From assembly GCA_045648985.1 (NCBI GenBank), contig JAZROZ010000002.1, positions 9,561-73,560 of the forward strand: a DNA stretch of 64,000 nt, given 5' to 3'. Positions 28,601 through 36,029 of the stretch are shown here, in pieces; within the stretch, counting starts at the first letter, position 1; each line of letters starts with the position of its first letter. Made by a program: the position numbers and the translations under genes. Below the pieces are notes generated by a model. That model did no database searches. It was not told where the DNA came from and saw only the letters and a program-made list of their open reading frames with translations. The stretch is from SIG437 sp045648985 (GTDB lineage Bacteria > Bacillota > Clostridia > UBA1381 > UBA9506).

Positions 28601-28715
28601 AACATATGGTATGCCACTTGCTGTTATTATGGATGAAGATGTCATCGTGGCAGTACGTGGCGGCTATCAGGCAGTACTTACACAAATATTTGTATTCCGT
28701 GACAACAGTCAGTAG
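25638..28715 (+). CDS. Large secreted SLH-domain surface protein
   Basis: A 1025-residue exported protein with signal peptide ending FNVSA (~24). Residues ~30-155 form a CBM6-like beta domain (GALKLSYRTATSESGILNI). SLH-type repeats at ~160-335 include LLTQLGLFDSTAEAFDAARP, GIIKGDTEGNFRPTSFITPAE and FTNRVTKSQAAKLFYNLL. The remaining ~680 residues are beta-rich repeats like those of the SLH protein at 9247 (for example GKITKLENGKYTIDGKEYRA near 585). The anchor is central rather than at an end, which is unusual. No enzymatic motif was seen. The next SLH gene starts 20 bases downstream, so the two are probably cotranscribed. Confidence 0.75.
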   Translation: MKRIYALLIVFIMILQPCVFNVSADADLVTKNGMQYSVGNPYSEDAANNLAMVRATHPIGWKVSLPYLSGALKLSYRTATSESGILNIRLGSSTGEIIGSLETDKIAKGWETYTNIISFDYPITGEQEVWIAPAKGTIGPGGAHWIVELTFLEYDASTSFGKFEIKDAFNDIADDANRHEINLLTQLGLFDSTAEAFDAARPMTRVEFVSILGELINAKMYKTEESPFGDVEAGSKDADLLSGLYKMGIIKGDTEGNFRPTSFITPAEAAKVCTNALGYEAFGGSMNTVLDLANSLDLFDGIKFTNRVTKSQAAKLFYNLLLTDYLAASQMTNTNVVYNPTKNFLEKSTEYKHSKGVMTANSRTKLYKAQKSEGIKIDGVSYKVPDLMQADFLGAKCEFFYHEEDGEYVLDAISPLPKVKWSYVESTTAIRFDVISESKIKYTKLSDDEEFEYELDSKTAIIYNGTALSKSLVSLISDVSAFEGALTLIDNNGDGILEAVWIDHVSRIIQVGAISNGRIKDELTTVSSEKIYNTTDKDFVLFVGDKAGLIEELAIDGILTIYESSDTGKDKYVRAVAGNNSVTGKITKLENGKYTIDGKEYRALDFCIDDIYVGQYATFMLDNHDFIVAFEEGDASEVKMGLYLAYDNLGPSSLSPVATIKLLTDNGIEKLEIAPKVVADGFDVKKVDDFYNGVDGQFTGISHVQTKTPVLYSLNSSGQISMIDTINDGAKDRNDQLLNLMDTPDANPVNSKLTGTYKLQSGVLLQDGSGSKPRYGMNSAVKVFAINSQNKEEDYKVSTGYTYTSDSSTLALYSIKYSSMVADIIVTENHATVNNISTAPFLVDYIADGLDDDGNVVKFIYGFSNAAEVTYAVNADSYSMDATFKALIDSLKKGDLVRPFVTNNKITDMELIYNPAETASARFNTAASGTTGGSPLILLYEFDEVDGTFLQLGLLGEVGGERTQTRVCNASSAAVAVCEKKADGTYDITYGMPLAVIMDEDVIVAVRGGYQAVLTQIFVFRDNSQ

Positions 28716-28735
28716 AAAGGGGAAAGTGATAATTT

Positions 28736-30541
28736 ATGAGAAAAATATTTGCTATGTTAGTTGCTATGCTGCTCATTATGAATATGTTATTCACTACAGC
28801 CTTTGCTACAGGAAATATTACTATAGATACTCCTGTTTTTGATAGTGATACAAAAACATACACAATAAGCGGTGTTGTAAATTCCACACGTAACAGAATC
28901 CCTATGACACTTATTGTTAAGCATCAAGACGGAACTGTCCTTGACGTAGTTGAAACTTTGGCAACAGAACGAATCACAAACGGAGTTAAATTTACTTTTG
29001 GTGCAGTAGGCATAAGTCCTTTAGTATTATCAGGTAATGTGACATTTGAGGTTGTTGCAGCATACCTTAACTATTCTGGAACTGCTACAGATTACTATAA
29101 CGGTGTTGACCAATACTATACTGCATTAAAAACAGTTAAAGATGCAATAGATAATGCGGGCGGTGTAATAAACAGCACAAATGAAAATGCCTTAAAAACT
29201 GCAATAAACACTACAAAAGCTGTTTTAGGCGTAGATGAGGCAGCACTGTTAGCTTTAACAGATGATGCGGCTTCATTTAGTGATTCACAATCCATTGCTT
29301 TAAGAAACCTTTTCCTCTTAGCTCTTGATCTTCCCACAGGAGCTAGTGATGCAGATTGCTATGACGCTCCAGAAGAGTGTGAGCAAATTGCCGCTCAGGT
29401 TGAGGTGTATCAGGATAGATTCAAAGAGGCTATTGTACTTGGTAGCTTCTTTGAAGCTTCCACATCTCAGGCTTTAAAGAGCTGGTATGATGCAAACAAG
29501 GTAAAATATAGCTTAGAAACTACAGAAACAGCAGTTGATGATACAAAGCTTATTACATATTTTGAGGAAGCAATCCTTGCCGATGCATTTGCTTCAAGAA
29601 AAGATAATATCAGATTTGTAAGCACAATGGCAGAACTGAATTATGAGATGAAAAAACAAGCAGTTCTGCAGATTATCGAAGACTCAGGTCAGGATGCCGT
29701 AAGTCGTGTGCTTACAGAGCTTGGTCCGATGCTTTCAAATGTTAATGATGCAAACGGACTAAATCCCGTAAGTGTTAACTATTATTTATGGAATAATCTC
29801 TCAGCAGACGACAAAAGTACAGTTTGTGTTAATCTGGCAAGAAGGGATTATGCAGATATCTATTCGTTTATCAATGATGTAAATCTTGAAATTAACAATA
29901 GACTATTAAATAACACTCCACCTGTTTATGAAGAAACTACCACAACAGACAGAGGAAATGGCGGGTCATCAAGACCTGTTGCCGTTCCGATTGAAACTGT
30001 GGAAACTGCTCCCGTTATGGAATTTAAAGATATCGGTCATGTTGCCTGGGCCGAGACGCCTATCAGATATCTCTATTCAAATGGTATCATAACAGGCAGA
30101 AGTGAAGACACATTTGACCCTGATAATAAGGTAACAAGAGCTGAGCTTGCAAAAATGCTCGTGCTTGGCTTTGGACTTAAAGGAGATAGCGGTGCAAGCT
30201 TTAGCGATGTTCCGTCAGGTGCATGGTATGCAGAGTACGTAAAGGCTGCGGCAGCAAACGGTTTGATTTTAGGTGACGATAGCGGCAGATTTAATCCAAA
30301 TCAGCCTGTTTCAAGACAGGATGCAGCAGTTATGATGTATCGTGCAATCAAATTAGACTCACAGGCAGAAGCTGCTGATTTTGAAGATTATTCTAAAATC
30401 TCATCATATGCCCGTGATGCAATAGACTATATGTACGAGCAAGGTATAGTCGGCGGTGTTGGCGATGGTTATTTCGCTCCGCTTGCAAACGTTACAAGAG
30501 CACAGTCAGCAAAAATGCTATATATGCTTTTGATAAACTAA
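28736..30541 (+). CDS. Secreted protein with three C-terminal SLH domains
   Basis: A 601-residue exported protein with signal peptide ending FTTAFA (~24). Residues ~28-120 form a beta domain (YTISGVVNSTRNRIPMTLIV), and residues ~125-400 are mostly helical and acidic, with no recognised family. After a serine/glycine linker, three canonical SLH repeats fill residues ~430-601: FKDIGHVAWAETPIRYL with GRSEDTFDPDNKVTRAELA, then FSDVPSGAWYAEYVKAAAA, then YSKISSYARDAIDYMYEQG with VTRAQSAKMLYMLL. It should be wall-bound by its C-terminus and present the helical part outward. Ribosome binding site AGAAAGGGGAAAGTG. A bidirectional terminator follows. Confidence 0.85.
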   Translation: MRKIFAMLVAMLLIMNMLFTTAFATGNITIDTPVFDSDTKTYTISGVVNSTRNRIPMTLIVKHQDGTVLDVVETLATERITNGVKFTFGAVGISPLVLSGNVTFEVVAAYLNYSGTATDYYNGVDQYYTALKTVKDAIDNAGGVINSTNENALKTAINTTKAVLGVDEAALLALTDDAASFSDSQSIALRNLFLLALDLPTGASDADCYDAPEECEQIAAQVEVYQDRFKEAIVLGSFFEASTSQALKSWYDANKVKYSLETTETAVDDTKLITYFEEAILADAFASRKDNIRFVSTMAELNYEMKKQAVLQIIEDSGQDAVSRVLTELGPMLSNVNDANGLNPVSVNYYLWNNLSADDKSTVCVNLARRDYADIYSFINDVNLEINNRLLNNTPPVYEETTTTDRGNGGSSRPVAVPIETVETAPVMEFKDIGHVAWAETPIRYLYSNGIITGRSEDTFDPDNKVTRAELAKMLVLGFGLKGDSGASFSDVPSGAWYAEYVKAAAANGLILGDDSGRFNPNQPVSRQDAAVMMYRAIKLDSQAEAADFEDYSKISSYARDAIDYMYEQGIVGGVGDGYFAPLANVTRAQSAKMLYMLLIN

Positions 30542-30563
30542 ATTAATATTTATTCAAAACTAA

Positions 30564-30602
30564 AAAGGTAGATACACGGTGGTTTTCCATGTATCTACCT
30601 TT
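30564..30602. terminator. Bidirectional terminator between converging transcripts
   Basis: AAAGGTAGATACACGG (30564-30579) pairs with CCATGTATCTACCTTT (30587-30602) with a single C-A mismatch, loop of seven. T-rich sequence follows on the plus strand, and a five-base A-run gives T-tail on the minus strand, so it can serve both the SLH gene and metG. Confidence 0.85.
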
Positions 30603-30626
30603 ATTTTATATTGTCTAAACCAAACG

Positions 30627-32561
30627 TTAGCTTATTACTGTTCCGTCTGCAATGTCTTTATCAAGTGTCAGTACCGATAAGTCTTTTTTGCCTGCGGCAG
30701 CGAGTACCATACCTTCTGATAATACTCCGCGAAGCTTAACAGGTTTTAGGTTTGTAATAACTGCAACCTTTTTGCCTACAAATTCTTCAGGAGAGTAGTT
30801 TTTAGCAATTCCCGACACAATCTGTCTTGTTTCATCACCTATTTTAATCTGCGAAACCAAAAGCTTATCTGAACCTTCAACTCTTTCTGCTTTCAAAACA
30901 AGTCCTACTTTTATCTGGAGCTTGGCAAAATCTTCGATAGAAATGAAGTTTTCACTATCAGCAGGGTTTTCATCTGCTTTCTTTTCTTCTTCTTTTTTAG
31001 TCGTATTTTTGGCTTCGATTTCTTCTAAAAGCTTCTTTTCATCAAGCCTTGCAAATAAAACCTGAGCATCGCCAACAAAAGAGCCTGCCTCAGTCTTACC
31101 AAAATCTGAAATGCTCTCAAAGCCTTGCTCTTTAGCATTAATCTGCGCAAAAATGCTTTGGGCAGTTTCAGGCATAAACGGCTTTAACATAACGGCAATA
31201 ATTCTGATTGACTCAATAAGGTTATAAAGTACACCGCCTAAACGTTCTTTTTGTGATTCATCTTTAGCTAATGTCCAGGGAGTTGTTTCGTCAATATATT
31301 TGTTTGAGCGACGGCAAAGCGTAAAGATTTCAGAAAGCGCATCTGCTGTATGGAATGAATCCATTTTGTTTTTGTAATTTTCCACGCATTCTTTAGCACA
31401 AGCAATCAAATCATCGTCAAACTCGCCGGCATATTTCGGCATGATAGCGCCGTCAAAATACTTCTTGCTCATCGCAACTGTTCTGTTGACGAGATTTCCA
31501 AGATTGTTTGCTAAATCTGCATTATAGCGGTTTATGATATTTTCATAAGAGATTGTTCCGTCTTGTGCATATGGCATTTCAGCTAAAAGATAATATCTTA
31601 TTGCATCAACACCAAACTGATTAACCAAATCATCAGCATAAAGCACGTTTCCGCGAGATTTGCTCATCTTGTCAATGCCTGAAAGAAGCCACGGATGACC
31701 AAAAATCTGTTTTGGCAGAGGCTCACCAAGTGCCATGAGCATAATCGGCCAGTAAATTGTGTGGAAACGGAGAATATCTTTGCCTATGATGTGAACGTCA
31801 GCCGGCCAGTATTTTTCATAAAGCTCGCCCTTTTTGTCAGGAGAGTAGCCGAGTGCCGTGATATAGTTTGAAAGAGCATCTATCCATACGTAAATAACGT
31901 GTTTTTCATCAAATGTAACAGGAATTCCCCACGTAAAAGATGTTCTAGAAACGCATAAATCCTGAAGTCCCGGCTTTAAGAAGTTATTAATCATTTCCTT
32001 TTTTCTGCTCTCAGGCTGAATAAAATCAGGATTTTCTTCAATATGCTTTAAGAGTCTGTCCTGATATTTACTCATTTTAAAGAAATATGCTTCTTCCTTT
32101 GTTTTCTTAACTTCACGTCCGCAGTCAGGACATTTGCCGTCAACAAGCTGAGTTTCAGTAAAGAACGATTCACAAGGTACGCAGTATAATCCCTCATATT
32201 CGCCTTTGTAAATATCACCCTGCTCATAGAGCTTTTTAAAGATTTTCTGAACACTGTCAACGTGATAATCGTCAGTTGTTCTGATGAATTTATTATAATC
32301 TGTGTTCATCAAATCCCAGATAGTGCGTATTTCACCGGCAACACCGTCAACATATTCTTTCGGTGATACACCGGTCTCTTTTGCAATTTCTTCGATTTTC
32401 TGTCCGTGCTCATCTGTACCCGTTAAAAAATATACATCAAAGCCCTGCATCTTTTTATATCGTGCGATAGCATCAGTTAAAACAATTTCATAAGTATTTC
32501 CAATATGTGGTTTTCGCGATGTGTATGCAATCGCAGTAGTTATATAAAACTTTTCTTTCAT
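30627..32561 (-). CDS. metG: Methionyl-tRNA synthetase
   Basis: This enzyme charges tRNA-Met with methionine. The protein has 644 residues from the ATG at 32561; an ATG 18 bases further upstream lies inside the ribosome binding site (GCGGAGGCG) and is rejected. Class I motifs are present: HIGN at 19-22 and KMSKS at 298-302. A CxxC pair sits in CVPCESFF and another in CPDCGRE (zinc knuckle). A C-terminal EMAPII/Arc1-like tRNA-binding domain starts near 540 (FAKLQIKVGLVLKAERVEGS), preceded by a charged linker rich in E and K. Length and layout match the Bacillus/Clostridium form. The gene is divergent from the putative 6S RNA. Confidence 0.96.
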   Translation of the reverse strand: MKEKFYITTAIAYTSRKPHIGNTYEIVLTDAIARYKKMQGFDVYFLTGTDEHGQKIEEIAKETGVSPKEYVDGVAGEIRTIWDLMNTDYNKFIRTTDDYHVDSVQKIFKKLYEQGDIYKGEYEGLYCVPCESFFTETQLVDGKCPDCGREVKKTKEEAYFFKMSKYQDRLLKHIEENPDFIQPESRKKEMINNFLKPGLQDLCVSRTSFTWGIPVTFDEKHVIYVWIDALSNYITALGYSPDKKGELYEKYWPADVHIIGKDILRFHTIYWPIMLMALGEPLPKQIFGHPWLLSGIDKMSKSRGNVLYADDLVNQFGVDAIRYYLLAEMPYAQDGTISYENIINRYNADLANNLGNLVNRTVAMSKKYFDGAIMPKYAGEFDDDLIACAKECVENYKNKMDSFHTADALSEIFTLCRRSNKYIDETTPWTLAKDESQKERLGGVLYNLIESIRIIAVMLKPFMPETAQSIFAQINAKEQGFESISDFGKTEAGSFVGDAQVLFARLDEKKLLEEIEAKNTTKKEEEKKADENPADSENFISIEDFAKLQIKVGLVLKAERVEGSDKLLVSQIKIGDETRQIVSGIAKNYSPEEFVGKKVAVITNLKPVKLRGVLSEGMVLAAAGKKDLSVLTLDKDIADGTVIS

Positions 32562-32667
32562 GTAAATTCGCCTCCGCATTACATAATCTATATTATAATA
32601 TCACATTTTCGTGTAAAAGAAAAGTGTTTTAACAGGAATTTAATAAAAATTTTTATTACGTTTTTTA

Positions 32668-32696
32668 TTGATAATATAAACATATCGTGGTATAAT
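32668..32696 (+). promoter_or_regulatory. Consensus-like promoter of the putative 6S RNA
   Basis: TTGATA (32668-32673) and TATAAT (32691-32696) have a 17-base spacer. No open reading frame with a ribosome binding site follows; the transcript enters a self-complementary region. Confidence 0.8.
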
Positions 32697-32702
32697 AAAA
32701 AT

Positions 32703-32898
32703 ACATCCTGCGATGTACGTGATATACGATTTTTAATTTACCAACACTTTTAATAAGGGAATTCGAGTTCGGCTGCGGCATATACGCCCCCCTTTTATAA
32801 GGCCAGGGGACATATAAAACAGCTGACAGAGTACCCACCTGCTTATGCAGGTAAAAATTAATCGTAAATACACGGCATGGCGGGATTATTAATTTTTT
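32703..32898 (+). ncRNA. ssrS: Putative 6S RNA
   Basis: This occupies the 379-base gap between metG and the anti-sigma gene. The transcript of ~195 nt would fold as a long imperfect rod. ATCCTGCGATGTACGTG (from 32706) pairs with the 3' segment CACGGCATGGCGGGAT. TTTACC pairs with GGTAAA, and TATACGCCCC with GGGGACATATA at the apical end. A central bubble remains, with a small CCTGC-TTAT-GCAGG hairpin on its 3' side after AGAGTACCCA. This size, rod-and-bubble form and strong promoter are the hallmarks of 6S RNA, which holds the sigma-A RNA polymerase by mimicking an open promoter. A T-run (32893-32898) ends it. Assignment rests on structure, not on a covariance search. Confidence 0.68.
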
Positions 32899-32907
32899 GG
32901 GATATAA

Positions 32908-32952
32908 AAAGGAACTGTAGCAAAATGAATTTCATTTTGCTACAGTTCCTTT
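32908..32952 (-). terminator. Terminator of the phosphoesterase-sigma-anti-sigma operon
   Basis: A near-perfect 20-22 bp inverted repeat (AAAGGAACTGTAGCAAAATG and its complement) has a loop of one to three bases. On the minus strand it is followed by TTTTTATAT. It sits seven bases past the stop codon of the anti-sigma gene. Confidence 0.92.
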
Positions 32953-32958
32953 AAATGT

Positions 32959-33996
32959 TTAGTTCAGAATTATATATCTTTTTGAAACTTCTTTGTCAAT
33001 CGCACTAAGCTCATTTTTAATGCTAGCGGCATCACCGACTCCATTCTGGAGATTAGCCGTAAGCTCTGCATATTTTACCGTTTTGCTTTCTTTTGCAATA
33101 GAAACAGAAGCACCCATCGCATCAAGTTTACCTAAAACACTTTGATATTCTGAAGCAGAAAGGACATAATTTCCGTTTTCAAAAGTATATCCTGAAAGCA
33201 TCTGTTTAGCTAAAGCACTATCACCATCTTTAGTTGTAACTATCGCAACAACCTTAACCTTTTCAGGAACGTTTACTGTAGCAACAGGTGCTGCAGGCGG
33301 TGTAGTGGATGCAGCTTCAACTGTTGGAGCAGGCTCGGTAACACTTTCAGCTATTGCGATTGCCGTATTTTCTGTTTCGCCCACTAAAACCGGCTCATTT
33401 TCTGTGTTTATATTGTTATCTTGAACTTCTGTATTCTGCGTGTCAGAAAATAATCTTTTAAAAAAGGACGGTTGTTTCTGCTCGGTAGTTGTATTTTTCT
33501 TAGCCTGCTCGTTTTCCTTTGGCTTTGGAGCAGCCTCCATATTCGTTTCCTCTGAAAGCGAAATAACATCTTCTGTTTTCACTTCATCTTCTGCATCCGG
33601 TGCATATTCAGGCGATATGGTTGAAACTGAAATGTAGTCAATTTCATTTTCTGTTTTATCTTTAATAGTGTTAAATGACACTACTGAAATAGCAATAACT
33701 GCAGCTGCTGAAAGAACTGAAAGAGAGCCTTTGCTAAATTTCGCAAGACCGACACGGCGTTGTTTTTTTCTTTCAACAAGCAAATTCTGATGTAATTTGG
33801 AGTCAAAGTCATCGGAAACCTCGATAGCAGGGAGTTCTGCCTGCATAGCGATAATAGACTTCAAAAAATCCAGTTCACTTTGGCATTCTGCACATTCTTT
33901 TAAATGCTTGTCGATAGCGTTTGTTTCTAATTGATTAGTCATATTATCTAAATATGTATCTAATTTTTCTCTTACTTGTTTGCAAGTATAATTCAT
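32959..33996 (-). CDS. Anti-sigma factor with zinc-finger (zf-HC2) domain and one membrane segment
   Basis: A 345-residue membrane protein that probably holds the adjacent ECF sigma factor inactive until a signal. The N-terminal ZAS/zf-HC2 domain shows HX3CX2C at H31, C35 and C38 (KHLKECAECQSEL). One membrane segment lies at ~88-110 (SVLSAAAVIAISVVSF). The outer part has a low-complexity Glu/Thr/Pro-rich linker (~125-235) and a folded C-terminal domain (~240-345, KVKVVAIVTTKDGDSALAKQ). The extracytoplasmic domain would be the sensor. The sigma factor gene is immediately upstream (35 bases), the classic arrangement. Confidence 0.88.
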   Translation of the reverse strand: MNYTCKQVREKLDTYLDNMTNQLETNAIDKHLKECAECQSELDFLKSIIAMQAELPAIEVSDDFDSKLHQNLLVERKKQRRVGLAKFSKGSLSVLSAAAVIAISVVSFNTIKDKTENEIDYISVSTISPEYAPDAEDEVKTEDVISLSEETNMEAAPKPKENEQAKKNTTTEQKQPSFFKRLFSDTQNTEVQDNNINTENEPVLVGETENTAIAIAESVTEPAPTVEAASTTPPAAPVATVNVPEKVKVVAIVTTKDGDSALAKQMLSGYTFENGNYVLSASEYQSVLGKLDAMGASVSIAKESKTVKYAELTANLQNGVGDAASIKNELSAIDKEVSKRYIILN

Positions 33997-34031
33997 GCAT
34001 TATGCCTCCCTTCAATGATTTAGACGAAGTT

Positions 34032-34604
34032 TTAAACAAAAAGTTCCCTGTCTTTTTCTAAAAATTTTCTTAAATTACTTCTTGCTCTGTTAATACGCGA
34101 TTTAACGGTTCCTATTGTAGTTTCCGTTGCCTGTGCAATTTCATCATAAGACAGGCCGTGAATATCACGAAGACTGACTGCAATTTTCTGGTCGTCTTCC
34201 AATTTTTCCATCGCAGAATTTAAAGCGTCAAGAGCTGCTTTTTTCTTGGCAGCAAGCTCAGGTGAATATGTGTCATCTGCAATCTGGATTTCATATTCTC
34301 CGTCAGGTGTCGTTTGACTAAGACTTACGTTTGTTGTGTTTTTTTCTTTTCTTAACTGGTCAAGGCAAACATTTGTGGCTATTTTATAAAGCCACGTTTT
34401 AAAGGATGAGTTTCCCTGAAACGTTTTAATGGAATTATATACCTTAATATACGTATTCTGGAGGGCATCTTCGGCATCTTCGCGATTATTAAGCAGTCTG
34501 AAATTATAATTTAAAAGCTGTTTTGTATATGGTGAAATAAGCAGCTCAAAAGCATTGATATCGCCTTTTTTGGCTCCTTCTATCAGCAACTGTTCATTTG
34601 TCAC
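34032..34604 (-). CDS. ECF-type RNA polymerase sigma factor
   Basis: A 190-residue group IV sigma factor of the SigW/RpoE type. Region 2 covers ~20-90 (YNFRLLNNREDAEDALQNTY is the core-binding and -10-binding helix) and region 4 covers ~125-180 (ISLRD-like SLRDIHGLSYDEIAQATE with helix-turn-helix GTVKSRINRARSNLRKFL). The start is GTG at 34604, preceded by AAGGAGGTG at the right distance. The target promoters cannot be inferred, but autoregulation of its own operon is usual for the family. It lies 37 bases after the phosphoesterase gene. Confidence 0.92.
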   Translation of the reverse strand: MTNEQLLIEGAKKGDINAFELLISPYTKQLLNYNFRLLNNREDAEDALQNTYIKVYNSIKTFQGNSSFKTWLYKIATNVCLDQLRKEKNTTNVSLSQTTPDGEYEIQIADDTYSPELAAKKKAALDALNSAMEKLEDDQKIAVSLRDIHGLSYDEIAQATETTIGTVKSRINRARSNLRKFLEKDRELFV

Positions 34605-34641
34605 TTTAGCCGCACCTCCTTATAGTATAGATTCTTCAAAT

Positions 34642-35322
34642 TCAGTTTATTTTAATCGGGCAAAACCTAAGATAATCACAAGAAACGAGCTTATATAAAA
34701 TTCCGTCATGCTCGCCCTGAAATCCTGTTTTAAAACCCTTGTCATGCAAGTGCCCGTATATACAAGTGCTGACGCCATATTCCTTCATAACCTTAGAAAA
34801 GTCAGAATTTATATCGGGCGGGTAGTGGAGCATAACAATAATCTTTTCAGGATTTTGCTTTTTTGCCATAGAGAGCGAAAGCGAAAGCCTTGAAAGCTCG
34901 CGTGCATAAAGCCTTTCGTCATCAGCCTTAGTGAGATTATCAGGATATCCCTTGGTTCCGCATATTGCAATGTTATCGTAAATATAGTATGAATTATGCA
35001 AAAACTCAATTGTATTTATATCGTTTTCCTGCAAAAAATTATTCATTTTCGTTAAAGTTTCCCACCAATAATCGTGGTTACCTTTTGTAATAATCTTCTT
35101 TCCGGGAAGAGAGTCAATAAATTTAAAGTCAGCAAGTGAATCATCTAAATACGTTCCCCATGATGAATCACCCGGCATAAGAACAATATCATCATCAGTT
35201 ATTAGATTTTTCCAGTTTGTTTTCAGGATTTCGGTATAGTTATCCCAGCTGCTTCCAAAAACGTCCATCGGCTTGTTTACAGAAAAACTGAGATGTAAAT
35301 CCGATATTGCAAAAATTGCCAT
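34642..35322 (-). CDS. Calcineurin-like metallophosphoesterase
   Basis: A 226-residue cytoplasmic dinuclear-metal phosphoesterase. All five motifs are present: ISDLHL (6-11), MPGDSSW (~49), KGNHDYWW (~79), MLHYPP (~165) and YGHLHDKG (~189). The substrate is unknown; this compact subtype occurs widely in Clostridia. It is the first gene of the unit that continues with the ECF sigma and anti-sigma genes, which is not the usual partner and may mean it is cotranscribed by chance or has a signalling role. Confidence 0.85.
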   Translation of the reverse strand: MAIFAISDLHLSFSVNKPMDVFGSSWDNYTEILKTNWKNLITDDDIVLMPGDSSWGTYLDDSLADFKFIDSLPGKKIITKGNHDYWWETLTKMNNFLQENDINTIEFLHNSYYIYDNIAICGTKGYPDNLTKADDERLYARELSRLSLSLSMAKKQNPEKIIVMLHYPPDINSDFSKVMKEYGVSTCIYGHLHDKGFKTGFQGEHDGILYKLVSCDYLRFCPIKIN

Positions 35323-35347
35323 TTGTAATTCTCCTGTATGATATTAA

Positions 35348-35392
35348 AAAGGTGTTTTTAAAAACGCGGAAAACGAATCTAAAAACACCTTT
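35348..35392 (-). terminator. Terminator of the rplU-prp-rpmA operon
   Basis: AAAGGTGTTTTTA (35348-35360) pairs perfectly over 13 bases with TAAAAACACCTTT (35380-35392). On the minus strand it is followed by TTTTTAAT. It lies 15 bases after the rpmA stop codon. Confidence 0.88.
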
Positions 35393-35406
35393 AAGCGACT
35401 AATAAA

Positions 35407-35692
35407 TTAAGCAGTTACTTCGTAAACACTAACCTGCTTTTTATTTTTGCCCTTGCGCTCAAATTTAACCTGGCCGCTTACTAAAGCAAATAATGTATCA
35501 TCTCCGCCTTTGCCAACGTTAACGCCCGGATGAATTTTTGTTCCTCTCTGTCTTACTAAGATATTTCCTGCAAGAACAGCCTGTCCGTCTGCTTTCTTAA
35601 CGCCAAGACGTTTAGCTTCACTGTCACGTCCGTTACGTGTACTACCTACACCTTTTTTTATGAGCGAAAAGCTGAATGTCAAATCTGATCAT
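35407..35692 (-). CDS. rpmA: 50S ribosomal protein L27, apparent frameshift near the N-terminus
   Basis: L27 helps place tRNA at the peptidyl-transferase centre. The natural start is the ATG at 35692, overlapping the prp stop codon as ATGA, with GGAGGTGCAGCAA upstream. From there the reading is MIRFDIQLFAHKK, the Firmicutes extension ending in the Prp cleavage motif (LFA). An A7 run (35653-35659 as T7 on plus) then shifts the frame to a stop. The body KKGVGSTRNGRDSEAKRLGV to YEVTA lies in the -1-nucleotide-corrected frame. With six A the gene would be perfect, 94 codons plus stop. Either a sequencing error in a homopolymer, a mutation, or slippage; a TTG-started form with the N-terminus MTFSFSLIKK seems unlikely. 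Confidence 0.88.
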
Positions 35693-36027
35693 TTGCTGCA
35701 CCTCCGTTCGATAATAACAATATAATCTCTATATTGTGCTTCAATGTTTTTTAAAGTTAAATACATACTTTCTGTCAGGACCTTAGCACCATATTCTTCA
35801 GTAGAATTCATATTTTTCGGGAGAACGCATTTTAAATATCCGTCTTTTGTCTTAACCTTAGCATTAAGTCCCAAAACATCTGTTATGCCGTTTGCAGCAG
35901 TCATAACTGCACACGTTACAGCGGAGCAGACAATGTCCGTTCCACGCTCGGAATAACCCGAATGACCTTCTGCTACAAATCCTGAAATAGCATTTTTCTT
36001 TTCGTAGAAAATCGTAACCTTAATCAT
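35689..36027 (-). CDS. prp: Ribosomal-processing cysteine protease Prp
   Basis: A 112-residue cysteine protease that removes the N-terminal extension of ribosomal protein L27, a step essential in Firmicutes. The catalytic pair is H22 in GHSGYSERG and C34 in DIVCSAVTCAV, at the family spacing. It lies between rplU (2-base gap) and rpmA (4-base ATGA overlap), the conserved order, so the protease and its substrate are translated together. It is the YsxB family of Bacillus. Confidence 0.93.
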   Translation of the reverse strand: MIKVTIFYEKKNAISGFVAEGHSGYSERGTDIVCSAVTCAVMTAANGITDVLGLNAKVKTKDGYLKCVLPKNMNSTEEYGAKVLTESMYLTLKNIEAQYRDYIVIIERRCSK

Positions 36028-36029
36028 AA

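Noticed and set aside
32562..32579. metG start six codons upstream
   Set aside because: That ATG lies inside the GCGGAGGCG ribosome binding site of the ATG at 32561, and the family sequence begins at MKEKFYITT.
32580..32700. T-box leader upstream of metG
   Set aside because: The metG leader is too short and lacks the T-box consensus and a terminator; the structured RNA points the other way from its own promoter.
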